This document shows positions 25,532 to 33,534 of a stretch of 64,000 bases of DNA, in pieces. The notes beneath the pieces were generated by a model. It was not told where the DNA came from, searched no databases, and worked only from the letters and a program-made list of their open reading frames with translations. The number at the start of each line of letters is the position of its first letter. Within the stretch, counting starts at the first letter, position 1. The position numbers and the translations under genes were made by a program. The DNA is from Bordetella genomosp. 8 (GTDB lineage: Bacteria; Pseudomonadota; Gammaproteobacteria; Burkholderiales; Burkholderiaceae_B), in assembly GCF_002119685.1 (NCBI RefSeq), contig NZ_CP021108.1, positions 2,852,001 to 2,916,000 on the forward strand, given 5' to 3'.

Positions 25532-26512
25532 TCAGGAGTCCTGCCGCATGCCTGTCGCCTTGACCACGGCGCCCAATCGCGCGCGCTCTTCGTCGCAGAA
25601 CTTGACGAAGTCGGCGCGCGTGCCGCCCACCGGCTCGATGCCCAGTTCGGTCAGGCGCTTGACGTTGGCCGGGTCCTTCATGGCGTGGTCGACGCCGGCG
25701 GCGATCTTGTCGAGGATGGCATCGGGCGTGCCCTTGGGCGCGTGCACGCCGGCCCAGTGCGCGATCTTGATCTTGGGAAAGCCCTGTTCGGCCGCGGTGG
25801 ACAGCTCCGGATAGGCCTGGATGCGTTCGGACCAGGTGCAGGCCAGGGCCTTGAGCTTGCCGGCGCGGATCATGGGCAGCACGACAATGCTGGCTTCCGA
25901 CGTGGCGTCCACCTGGCCGCCTATCACCGCCGACACGGATTCCGATCCGCTCTTGTACGGCACCAGATCGAGCTTGGCGCCGTAGTCGGTGGTCAGGATG
26001 CCTTCGACGAAGTGCGGCGTGCTGCCGGTGCCCGCCGTCGAAAAATGCAGGCCGCCGTGGCTTTTCTTCGATGCTTCGACGAAGTCCTTCAGATTGGCGT
26101 ACGGCGAGCTGGCCGGCGTGATGATGACCGAAGGCGCCAGCCCGACCATGGCGACGGGCACCAGGTCGCTGTCCTGGTATTGCACCTTGCGGATCATGCT
26201 GTTGGAGATCACGCCGGCGCCGCTGATCAGGAAGGTGTAGCCGTCGTTGTCGGCGCGCGCGACGTAGTCGGTGCCGATGACGGCGCCGGCGCCGGGCTTG
26301 TTCTCCACGACGACGCTGGTCTTCAGGTATTGCGCGATGCCTTCCGCCGCGGCTCGCCCGAGCAGGTCATTGGCGCCGCCCGCGGCGAAGGGCACGATGA
26401 TGCGGATCGGCTTGGACGGCCATTTGTCCTGCGCGAAAGCGATCCTGGGCGCAACGGCGATGCTGGCAAGGCCAAGCGCGGCCGCGTTCAGGCGGCGTCG
26501 CACGATATCCAT
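25532..26512 (-). CDS. Bug-family tripartite tricarboxylate receptor (tandem copy 2)
   Basis: A 326-residue paralogue of the following gene, with the same landmarks (IIVPFAAGGANDLLGRAAAEG, VENKPGAGAVIGTDYVA, YKSGSESVSAVIGGQVDAT). The leader has a weaker twin-Arg motif (VRRRLNAAALG). GGAGAC is placed correctly before ATG 26512; an open frame continues upstream but lacks a start signal. Differences between the copies are mostly in surface stretches (KKSHGG versus KQGHG), suggesting closely related ligands. A 189-base gap with a GC-rich inverted repeat but no U run separates the copies. Confidence 0.93.
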   Translation of the reverse strand: MDIVRRRLNAAALGLASIAVAPRIAFAQDKWPSKPIRIIVPFAAGGANDLLGRAAAEGIAQYLKTSVVVENKPGAGAVIGTDYVARADNDGYTFLISGAGVISNSMIRKVQYQDSDLVPVAMVGLAPSVIITPASSPYANLKDFVEASKKSHGGLHFSTAGTGSTPHFVEGILTTDYGAKLDLVPYKSGSESVSAVIGGQVDATSEASIVVLPMIRAGKLKALACTWSERIQAYPELSTAAEQGFPKIKIAHWAGVHAPKGTPDAILDKIAAGVDHAMKDPANVKRLTELGIEPVGGTRADFVKFCDEERARLGAVVKATGMRQDS

Positions 26513-26721
26513 GTTTTGTCTCCGGTCGGTCGTTGTTATGCGTGGCGCCGTGCGGATGTGCCGCCTTCGTGGCCCGCGCTGTGGATGCAGCGTGGCTATT
26601 ATCCGCGCGATGCGAGCGCGCGGGAATCCCCGCGCCGGCCCACGGGCCGCCGCCAGCGGTCGCCTCGAACGACGATCGCCGTCCCGATGGTGTTCCGCCC
26701 GATGTTGCGGCACAGCACCGG

Positions 26722-28539
26722 TCAATGCGCGGGAGGCCGCGTCGGCCTCTGGCGCCACAGCGTATGCAGGGGCGTGCGGCGCAAGGTCTCGAAGCGCTCT
26801 TCCTCTTCGGAAAACGCCAGCGATGGCTTGACCAGATCGCTGCGGCTGATCAGGCCGACCAGGCGTCGCGATGCGGCGTCGGCGACGACCGGCACCCGTT
26901 CCAGGCCATGGACGGCCAGTCGGTTGGCCACGGTGCGGCAGGTTTCGCCGGGCAGCGCCATGATGGGCACGTTGGCGCCGAACAGGTCGGCCATCCTGTG
27001 CGCCGTCGGATCGGCCAGGCCTTGCAGCAGCGCGCCGCGGTCGATCATGCCGAGCAGGGCGCCCGCGCGCACCACGGGATAGGCACGGTGCGTCTGCCCT
27101 GCGCCGAAATAGCCGTCCAGCGCGACGCGCGGGGATACGTCGGCATCGATGGTGCGCACGTCGGCCGTCATCACTTCCTGGACGAAGTGGCGCTCCAGCG
27201 GATCGATGCCGTATTCCCGGTAGATGTGGTATCCACGCCGGGCAATTTTTTCCGTCAGAATCGAACGGCGCATGACCAGCACCGTGAAACCGTAGGCGCA
27301 GGCGGATGCGGTCAGCAGTGGGAGCAGGGCATTGATGTCGTGTGTCAGCTCGAAGGCGAACAGTACGGCCATGATAGGCGCGCGCATCATGCCGCCCAGC
27401 GTCGCCGCCATGAATATCATGGGCCAGAGCCCGGGCTGGCCGCCCGGCATGTACGGGCCGAGTATCGCGCCGGCCGCCGCGCCCATCATGAGCAGGGGTG
27501 CCAGGACGCCGCCCGAGGTGCCCGACGCCAGCGAGATGACCCAGATGACGGCCTTGACCAGGATCAAGCCGGCCACGGCGCCCACGGCCAGGTGGTTGTG
27601 CAGCAGGTCCCCGATGACGTCATAGCCCACGCCCAGGGCGCGCGGTTGGAAATACCCGCCGATGCCGATCGCCAGGCCGCCCAGCGCCGGCCACCACATC
27701 CAATGCAGCGGCAGCTTCATGAACAGGTCTTCCATCCTGTAGAGCGACGTGGACAGGCCCCAGGACAAAGCGCCCGCGACCACGCCCGCGATGGCGCAGG
27801 CAACCAGGCCACTCGGCCCGAGCACGTCGGTCTGCAGGGGGAACAGCGCGCCGCCTTCCAGGACCAGCGGCCGCAAGAAGCCGGCCACCGTGCACGCGAC
27901 CGCGACCGGCAGGAAGCTGCGTGGCCGCAGTTCGAACAGCAGAAGCTCCACCGCCAGCATCACCGCCGCGATCGGCGTGCCGAAGACGGCCGTCATGCCC
28001 GCCGTCGCGCCGGCCACCAGCAGGGTCTTGCGTTCGGCGCTGCTCAGGTGGAAATGCTGGGCGATGAGCGAGCCGATGGCGCCGCCCGTCATGATGATGG
28101 GCCCTTCCGCGCCGAACGGGCCGCCGCTGCCGATCGCGATCGCCGAGGACAGGGGCTTGAGCACGGCCACCTTGGGCGACATGCGGCTCTTGCCGAAAAG
28201 GATGGCTTCGATCGCTTCCGGAATACCGTGGCCGCGGATCTTCTCCGTGCCATAGCGGGCGATCAGCCCGATGATCAGGCCGCCGAGGGCGGGGACGACG
28301 ATGACCCACAGGCCCAGGGTGCTGTCCGCGGGGGAGCGCGCGTCGAAGGACAGCCTCTGGAAGAAGAACAGGTTGGTGAAGAAGCCGATCAGCCGCAGCA
28401 GGGCATAGGCCGTCAGGGTACTGAGTATGCCGATGACGGCGGCGACCGCCGCGATGCCCAGCAAGCGCGCGCTGGCGGCGAAATCGCCCTTGTTCGTGTC
28501 GGGGGGCAGGTTCATACGAACGTCATTCCGGAAAGCCAT
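26722..28539 (-). CDS. ClC-family chloride channel / H+-Cl- exchanger with CBS pair
   Basis: A 605-residue membrane protein. The ClC selectivity motifs are present: GHGIPEA (first), GPFGAEGPI with the gating Glu145 (second), and SGGVLAP (third). After the last helix there is a cytoplasmic pair of CBS domains (VQEVMTADVRTIDADVSP and HGLERVPVVADAASRRLVGLISRSDL), which usually bind adenine nucleotides. Retention of the gating Glu allows coupled exchange, but channel or exchanger cannot be decided. A -10-like TATACT lies at 28561-28556, overlapped by the small inverted repeat ATCGT-AGC-ACGAT. An alternative start is at 28515. Confidence 0.9.
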   Translation of the reverse strand: MAFRNDVRMNLPPDTNKGDFAASARLLGIAAVAAVIGILSTLTAYALLRLIGFFTNLFFFQRLSFDARSPADSTLGLWVIVVPALGGLIIGLIARYGTEKIRGHGIPEAIEAILFGKSRMSPKVAVLKPLSSAIAIGSGGPFGAEGPIIMTGGAIGSLIAQHFHLSSAERKTLLVAGATAGMTAVFGTPIAAVMLAVELLLFELRPRSFLPVAVACTVAGFLRPLVLEGGALFPLQTDVLGPSGLVACAIAGVVAGALSWGLSTSLYRMEDLFMKLPLHWMWWPALGGLAIGIGGYFQPRALGVGYDVIGDLLHNHLAVGAVAGLILVKAVIWVISLASGTSGGVLAPLLMMGAAAGAILGPYMPGGQPGLWPMIFMAATLGGMMRAPIMAVLFAFELTHDINALLPLLTASACAYGFTVLVMRRSILTEKIARRGYHIYREYGIDPLERHFVQEVMTADVRTIDADVSPRVALDGYFGAGQTHRAYPVVRAGALLGMIDRGALLQGLADPTAHRMADLFGANVPIMALPGETCRTVANRLAVHGLERVPVVADAASRRLVGLISRSDLVKPSLAFSEEEERFETLRRTPLHTLWRQRPTRPPAH

Positions 28540-28632
28540 GCTGAAGGATGGCGAAAGTATATCGTAGCACGATGTATTTACAGGGCTGGCGTGTAGGCGC
28601 CGTGTAAACTGCCGGATTTTTGATTCGGCGGT

Positions 28633-29406
28633 ATGGATCCAGCACACCGGCGCGCAGGCCTGAGCGGCCCGACCCTGGTTCGCCTGCTTGCCCGCCTGAC
28701 GGACATCGATGTTACGGAACCCAGGCAGTCCCTGGCCGACCGGCTCAGCCTCTGGCTGGGCTGGACGGACGCGATCGCCCTGTCCGCGGTGCTGAACAGC
28801 AATCCGCCGGCGGCGGATCGCCAGCCCGACAGCGCGGAAGAAGAGGAGTGTGCCCGGGTGCGCAACGCGTTGACCAACGCCATCACGGAAAAGAACCGCG
28901 CACCCAGGGCGGCGGACAGCCATTCCAGGACTCGCGCCGCCGCGGCCGAGCGTGGACGGGCGCCCGCGGCGCCGGTCGACTACGGCCTTTACCGGCAGCG
29001 CTATCTTTCCCTGCAACAGGCCATGGAAACCGGCATCGGCAACCTGCGCACGCGCCTGCGCGGCATGATGGCCGGCCGCACGCCGGCCATGACCCAATTG
29101 GCGGCCGTCGACGCCATCATGGAAAAAGCCCTGGGCGCGCGTGAACACAATGCCCTGGCGGCGGTGCCGGGCCTGCTGGAAGGCTATTTCCACCGCTTGC
29201 GCCGCGCCGAAGCCGCCGCCCTGGCCGAGGCGGAGGATGCCGGCAATCCGCCGCCGGCCGCCGCCGGCGCGTGGCTGGATGTATTTCGCCAGGACATGCG
29301 CGCGATCCTGCTCGCCGAACTGGATATTCGTTTCAAGCCTGTCGAAGGCCTGCTGGCGGCGCTGCGCGATCCGCGCGGCGGCCGCGCTGAACCCGGGATG
29401 TCATGA
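28633..29406 (+). CDS. DUF3348 family protein, first gene of the stator-like operon
   Basis: A 257-residue soluble protein recognised as DUF3348 by its neighbourhood and sequence style (GPTLVRLLARLTDIDV, LADRLSLWLGWTDAIAL, then YGLYRQRYLSLQQAMETGIG). It is predicted to be mainly alpha-helical with an Ala/Arg-rich linker near residues 90-115. It has no signal peptide or membrane helix. Its stop overlaps the start of the DUF802 gene (ATGA), so the products are made together. The function is unknown. Its place at the head of an operon with a TolQ-like channel suggests a cytoplasmic partner of that channel. Confidence 0.8.
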   Translation: MDPAHRRAGLSGPTLVRLLARLTDIDVTEPRQSLADRLSLWLGWTDAIALSAVLNSNPPAADRQPDSAEEEECARVRNALTNAITEKNRAPRAADSHSRTRAAAAERGRAPAAPVDYGLYRQRYLSLQQAMETGIGNLRTRLRGMMAGRTPAMTQLAAVDAIMEKALGAREHNALAAVPGLLEGYFHRLRRAEAAALAEAEDAGNPPPAAAGAWLDVFRQDMRAILLAELDIRFKPVEGLLAALRDPRGGRAEPGMS

Positions 29407-31958
29407 CCAGAATTCTCTCTATCGCTGCTTTCGTCTTGGGCCTGGCCGTCGTGGGCTGGGTGGGCGCCGGCTACATCGGTTCGAATCCCCTGGCGCTGGC
29501 GGTGACCGCCACGATTGCGGTGGTGTTCCTGGGCGCTTGCTTGGAGCTGCGCCGCTATCACGTGGCGACGGGCACGCTGTCACGCGCGCTGGCCGGCCTG
29601 TCGGCGCCGCCGGCCACGCTGGCGGGCTGGCTGGACACGCTGCACCCGGCCTTGCGCGGGCCGGTACGCCTGCGGGTCGAAGGCGACCGCGTGGCGCTGC
29701 CTGGACCGGCGCTCACGCCTTACCTGGTGGGCCTGCTCGTATTGCTGGGCATGCTGGGCACGTTCCTGGGCATGGTGGCCACGCTGCGCGGCACCGGCAT
29801 CGCGCTGGAAAGCGCGACCGACCTGCAGGCCATCCGGGCGTCGCTGGCGGCGCCGGTGAAGGGGCTGGGCTTCGCCTTCGGCACCTCCGTCGCCGGCGTG
29901 GCGGCCTCGGCCGCGCTGGGCTTGCTGTCGGCGTTGTGCCGGCGCGAGCGCATCCTGGCCGGACAGCGGCTGGACATGGGCATCGCTACGGTGCTGCGCG
30001 AACACACGGCCGCCCATCGGCGCGACGAGACCTTCCGACTGCTGCAACGCCAGGCCGAGGCGATGCCCGTGCTGGTGGACCGACTGCAGACCATGATGGC
30101 GGGCATGGAACAGCGCAATCAGTCGTTGAACGAGCAACTGGCCAACGGCATGTCGGCCATGGAGCGGCAGCATGCCGCCATGGGCGAACGCCTGGCCACC
30201 GGGCAGGCGGCGCTCGACCAGCGGCTGGCCTCGGGGCAGGATGCGCTGAATGCAAGGCTGGGTGCCGGGCAGGAGGCCTTCCACGAGAAGACGGAAGCCG
30301 CCTACGCGCGACTGGCCGCGTCCGTGGAACACACATTGAAGGAAAGCGCCGCCGAAGGCGCCCGCCTGGCGGGCGCGGCCCTGCAGCCGGTCGTGGAAGC
30401 GACCATGGCCGGCCTGGCCCGCGAAACGGCGGCCCTGCGCGATTCCGTCGCGCAGGCTGTCAGGCAGCAGCACGAATCGATCGAACAGGCCGTGCAGCGG
30501 CAGCACGCATCCTTCACCCAGGCCGTTGAGCGGCAGCATGCATCCATCACCGAGGCGGTGGAACGGCAGCACGCGTCCATCAGCGAGGCGGTGGAACGGC
30601 AGCATGCATCCATTACCCAGGCGGTCGAACGCCAGCACGACGCCATTACCGAGGCCGCCCGGCAACAGCACGACACCGTGGCCCAGGCCACGCTGGCGCA
30701 GCGGGAGACCATCGCCGAGGCCCTGCAGCGTCAGCAAGACACGGTTGCCGATGCCGTGCGGCAGCAGCTGGACGGAGTGTCCACCCGTTTCGAGACCACC
30801 GCGGCCGCACTGGAGCAGCTGTGGAACCAGGCGTTGAGCCAGCACAGGCAAACCAATGCCGCGCTGGCCGAAGACCTGCGCGGGACGCTGGACCGCTACG
30901 CCGGCACGTTCGAGCAGCGCTCGGCAAGCCTGGTGGCGGCCGTCTCCGGCCGTCTGGACGCCGTCACCGCGGACATGTCGCGCGCCTGGACGGACGCGCT
31001 GGCCTTGCAGCAGGAAGCCGGCGGCGAACTGGCGACGCGCAACCAGCAGGCGCTGACCGCGGCCGCCGCGGCCTTCGAGCAGCATTCCGCGGCGCTGCTG
31101 GCGCAATTGCTGGGGAGCTTCGAACAGCAATCCGTGGCCTTGTTGCAGGCGGTCGAGCAGACCCACGACAAGCAGCGGCTGGCGCTGGAAGCGCGCGACC
31201 GCGAAAGGCTGGATGCCTGGACCGGCACGCTTTCGTCGATCGCGGGCGACATGCGCACGCAATGGCGCGAGACCGGCGACCAGACCACGGCACGCCAGCA
31301 GGAAATCTGCGACACGCTGTCGCGCACCGCGCGCGAGATCACCGAGCATACGCAATCGCATGCCCGTGACACCATCGCCGAGATCGAGCGCCTGGTGCAG
31401 GCCGCCGCGGAGGCGCCGCGCGCGGCCGCCGACGTGGTCGCCGAGCTGCGCCAGAAGCTGTCCGACAGCATGGTCCGCGACAACGCCATGCTGGAAGAAC
31501 GCAGCCGCCTGCTGGAAACGCTGGGCACCTTGCTGGACGCCGTCAACCGCGCGTCCACCGAACAGCGCGAGGCCGTGGAAGCCCTGGTGGGCACGTCCGC
31601 CGACCTGCTGGCGCGCGTCGGCGGCCAGTTCACCGATACGCTGGAAGCGGAAACCGCCAAGTTGGCGGAAGCCGCAAGCCTGGTTTCCGGCAGCGTGGTC
31701 GAAGTGGCCAGCATGGGCGACGCCTTTGGCGCGGCCGTACAGGCCTATGGGCAGTCCAACGAAAAGCTGATGGAACATCTGCAGCGCATCGAAGGGGCCC
31801 TGGAAAAATCCATCGCCCGCAGCGACGAGCAGCTCGCGTATTACGTGGCGCAGGCACGCGAGGCGATCGACCTGAGCGTGATGTCGCAGAAGCAGATCAT
31901 CGAGGAGCTGCAGCAGTTCGCCGAGCAGCGCACATCGGCTGGTAGCGAAGCGGCATGA
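29403..31958 (+). CDS. DUF802 protein: TolQ/MotA/ZorA-like membrane protein with a giant coiled coil
   Basis: An 851-residue protein. Four membrane helices are visible: about 5-24, 30-47, 106-126 and 155-178. Helix 3 carries GMLGTFLGMVATL and helix 4 GLGFAFGTSVAGVAAS, which match the signatures of TolQ/ExbB/MotA proton-channel subunits. From residue 180 to the end the protein is a nearly uninterrupted cytoplasmic coiled coil. It includes ten consecutive 11-residue repeats (350-459) with consensus xxAVERQHASI. ZorA of the Zorya system has a similar design. It overlaps both neighbours by 4 bases. The DUF802 name is from recognition; the ion-channel role is inference from motifs. Confidence 0.82.
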   Translation: MTRILSIAAFVLGLAVVGWVGAGYIGSNPLALAVTATIAVVFLGACLELRRYHVATGTLSRALAGLSAPPATLAGWLDTLHPALRGPVRLRVEGDRVALPGPALTPYLVGLLVLLGMLGTFLGMVATLRGTGIALESATDLQAIRASLAAPVKGLGFAFGTSVAGVAASAALGLLSALCRRERILAGQRLDMGIATVLREHTAAHRRDETFRLLQRQAEAMPVLVDRLQTMMAGMEQRNQSLNEQLANGMSAMERQHAAMGERLATGQAALDQRLASGQDALNARLGAGQEAFHEKTEAAYARLAASVEHTLKESAAEGARLAGAALQPVVEATMAGLARETAALRDSVAQAVRQQHESIEQAVQRQHASFTQAVERQHASITEAVERQHASISEAVERQHASITQAVERQHDAITEAARQQHDTVAQATLAQRETIAEALQRQQDTVADAVRQQLDGVSTRFETTAAALEQLWNQALSQHRQTNAALAEDLRGTLDRYAGTFEQRSASLVAAVSGRLDAVTADMSRAWTDALALQQEAGGELATRNQQALTAAAAAFEQHSAALLAQLLGSFEQQSVALLQAVEQTHDKQRLALEARDRERLDAWTGTLSSIAGDMRTQWRETGDQTTARQQEICDTLSRTAREITEHTQSHARDTIAEIERLVQAAAEAPRAAADVVAELRQKLSDSMVRDNAMLEERSRLLETLGTLLDAVNRASTEQREAVEALVGTSADLLARVGGQFTDTLEAETAKLAEAASLVSGSVVEVASMGDAFGAAVQAYGQSNEKLMEHLQRIEGALEKSIARSDEQLAYYVAQAREAIDLSVMSQKQIIEELQQFAEQRTSAGSEAA
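30450..30779 (+). repeat. Ten tandem 33-bp units encoding hendecad coiled-coil repeats
   Basis: Each unit encodes 11 residues of the pattern (T/S/A)(Q/E)AVERQHASI, starting with AQAVRQQHESI and ending with ADAVRQQLDGV. The middle four are nearly identical at the protein level, while the outer ones diverge. An 11-residue period gives a coil with slight right-handed twist. Looser hendecads precede it (residues about 250-300). The DNA is prone to gain or loss of units. Confidence 0.9.
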
Positions 31959-32668
31959 ACCACGACATCGACGGCGGCATGGAGGTGACGGTCCCGACCT
32001 GGGCCGTGTTTGGCGATTTGATGTCGGCCGCCCTGGGCGCCTTCGTTCTCATCCTGGTCGGCGTGGTCGGCCTGCAATTGCAGCTTTCGGCCAAACTCGA
32101 CGAGGAGGTCAAGCAGCGGCAGGCCGAGACGCAGCGGCGCCAGACGCTGGAGCAGGCGCTGGCCGTGCCGCTGGCGACCGGACGCATCACGCTGGTCAAC
32201 GGCCGCATCGGCATCAGCGGGAATGTGCTGTTCGCCTTGAATTCGGACCAGTTGCAGCCCGAGGGGCGCGAGGTGCTGAAGAGCCTGGCCCAGCCCTTGA
32301 CCGATTACCTGCGCACGCGCGATGAGGTGCTGATGGTGAGCGGGTTCACCGACAACCAGCAGGTGCGCGGCAACAATCGCGGATTTGCCGACAATTGGGA
32401 GCTTTCCGCGCAACGGGCGCTGACCGTGACGCGGGCCCTGATCGACGCCGGGGTGGCGCCGGAGTCCGTCTTCGCGGCGGCCTTCGGGGCGGAGCACCCG
32501 GTGGCGTCGAACGCCGACGCCGATGGCCGCGCCAAGAACCGCCGCGTGGAAATCGCGCCAGTGCCACGGCAGGCGGGGCAGGAGCGCGCGCCGCAAACCG
32601 CACCGCAAACCGCACCGCAAACGGCGCCGCCGGCCGCGACGGGCGCCCAGGGGCCGGGCGGTGAATAA
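31955..32668 (+). CDS. OmpA-domain membrane protein, MotB/ZorB-like partner of DUF802
   Basis: A 237-residue protein with a short cytoplasmic tail, one membrane helix (about 18-40) and a periplasmic OmpA/MotB peptidoglycan-binding domain (about 85-203). The domain has VLFALNSDQLQPEG, MVSGFTDNQ, NWELSAQRALTVTRAL and KNRRVEI. At the start of the helix is FGDLMSAALGAF with Asp21, in the position of the proton-carrying Asp of MotB and TolR. This makes it the expected ion-conducting partner of the TolQ-like protein. The tail holds three copies of PQTA. It overlaps the DUF802 gene by 4 bases. Confidence 0.85.
   Translation: MNHDIDGGMEVTVPTWAVFGDLMSAALGAFVLILVGVVGLQLQLSAKLDEEVKQRQAETQRRQTLEQALAVPLATGRITLVNGRIGISGNVLFALNSDQLQPEGREVLKSLAQPLTDYLRTRDEVLMVSGFTDNQQVRGNNRGFADNWELSAQRALTVTRALIDAGVAPESVFAAAFGAEHPVASNADADGRAKNRRVEIAPVPRQAGQERAPQTAPQTAPQTAPPAATGAQGPGGE
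32591..32626 (+). repeat. Three 12-bp tandem repeats encoding PQTA
   Basis: CCGCAAACCGCA is present twice exactly and once with three changes, in the disordered tail of the OmpA protein. In-frame length variation here would not break the gene. Confidence 0.8.
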
Positions 32669-33380
32669 GGAGGCGCAAAGCGGCGCCGCGATGGCTGGCG
32701 CGCTCGATGCGCTGGCGGCGTGGCGCGAGCAGGGCGCCGACCGGCTGGACCCGACGCGGTTTCGCATCATCGAAGCCCTGGCGCGTCGCGCCGCTGCCCA
32801 GGGCGGGGCCGCGCGCGCCGTGCTGGAAGAAAGGCTGGCGCAACGGGTGCAGGCGTATCAACGGGACATCGACGCGGCTCGCGTGCGTTCCGCCGAAAGC
32901 CAGCCGGACGGCGCGCAGCCGACGGCGACGCAGGAACCTGCAAATCCGCTCTCGGCCTTCATCCGCGATTTGCAGGCGGCCGCCGCCAGGCCGGCTCCCT
33001 CGGCCGCGCCGGTTGCCTCGGCTCACGAGGCGGCGCCGGCGGACGCCGCCGCGCCGTTCGCGGCCGCAACCAGCTATCCCGAACTCGCATTGCTGGATTT
33101 CTTCCGCGACACCTGGGGCCGCTACAAGACCCGCCGGCAACTGAAGCAGTCCGAAGAGCGCGTGCCGGAGAACGCCGGCCCGCTGAACTCCAGCCTGCTG
33201 GTGCACCGCACCCTGTCGCTGATGCGCGAGGTTTCTCCCGAATACCTGCATCAATTCCTTTCCTACGTCGACGCGCTCGCATGGGTCGAGCAGGCCACCA
33301 GCGTCGATCTCCTGACCGACAAGGACCGGCCCAGAGGCGGTGCCAGGAAATCCACCCGCGCCCCTCGATCCTCGAGCTAG
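32661..33380 (+). CDS. DUF2894 family protein, last gene of the stator-like operon
   Basis: A 239-residue soluble protein. The N-terminal third is helical (ALDALAAWREQGADRLDPTRF, ALARRAAAQGGAARAVLEE). The middle is a long Ala/Pro linker. The C-terminal third carries conserved-looking LLDFFRDTWGRYKTRRQLKQ, NSSLLVHRTLSLMREVSPEYLHQFLSYVDALAWVEQ. I place the start at GTG 32661, which overlaps the upstream stop; ATG 32691 is the alternative. No catalytic motif or membrane segment is seen. In the operon it would be a second cytoplasmic partner of the channel. DUF2894 assignment rests on sequence recognition and context. Confidence 0.75.
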   Translation: MNKEAQSGAAMAGALDALAAWREQGADRLDPTRFRIIEALARRAAAQGGAARAVLEERLAQRVQAYQRDIDAARVRSAESQPDGAQPTATQEPANPLSAFIRDLQAAAARPAPSAAPVASAHEAAPADAAAPFAAATSYPELALLDFFRDTWGRYKTRRQLKQSEERVPENAGPLNSSLLVHRTLSLMREVSPEYLHQFLSYVDALAWVEQATSVDLLTDKDRPRGGARKSTRAPRSSS

Positions 33381-33534
33381 TCCTTCAGGCTAGTCATAAG
33401 TAGTTACGACATTCGGTTATCGCGGTCCGCCGTTTGCTAGAGCAGCCATCGGCAAGGCCAACGCGCCCGTCGCGCGGCCACCGTCATCTTTCAAGCCGGC
33501 GCGTTGCCAGCGCGTCGATTCAAGGAGAATCCGA

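Noticed and set aside
28577..28608. TTTACA ... TGTAAA inverted repeat between the ClC and DUF3348 genes as an operator
   Set aside because: The arms are only 6 bases with a 20-base spacer; too weak to call as a feature.
30450..30779. CRISPR-like array suggested by the regular 33-bp units
   Set aside because: Units are contiguous, in frame and within a gene; there are no unique spacers and no cas genes.
29580..31778. A 732-codon minus-strand frame opposite DUF802
   Set aside because: Its repetitive Leu/Gly/Arg text is the mirror of the hendecad repeats, not a separate protein.
29403..31958. DUF802 protein as a chemoreceptor, since it has membrane helices and a long coil
   Set aside because: It lacks HAMP and the [12 protein letters not shown] hairpin tip, and its helices match TolQ/MotA signatures instead.
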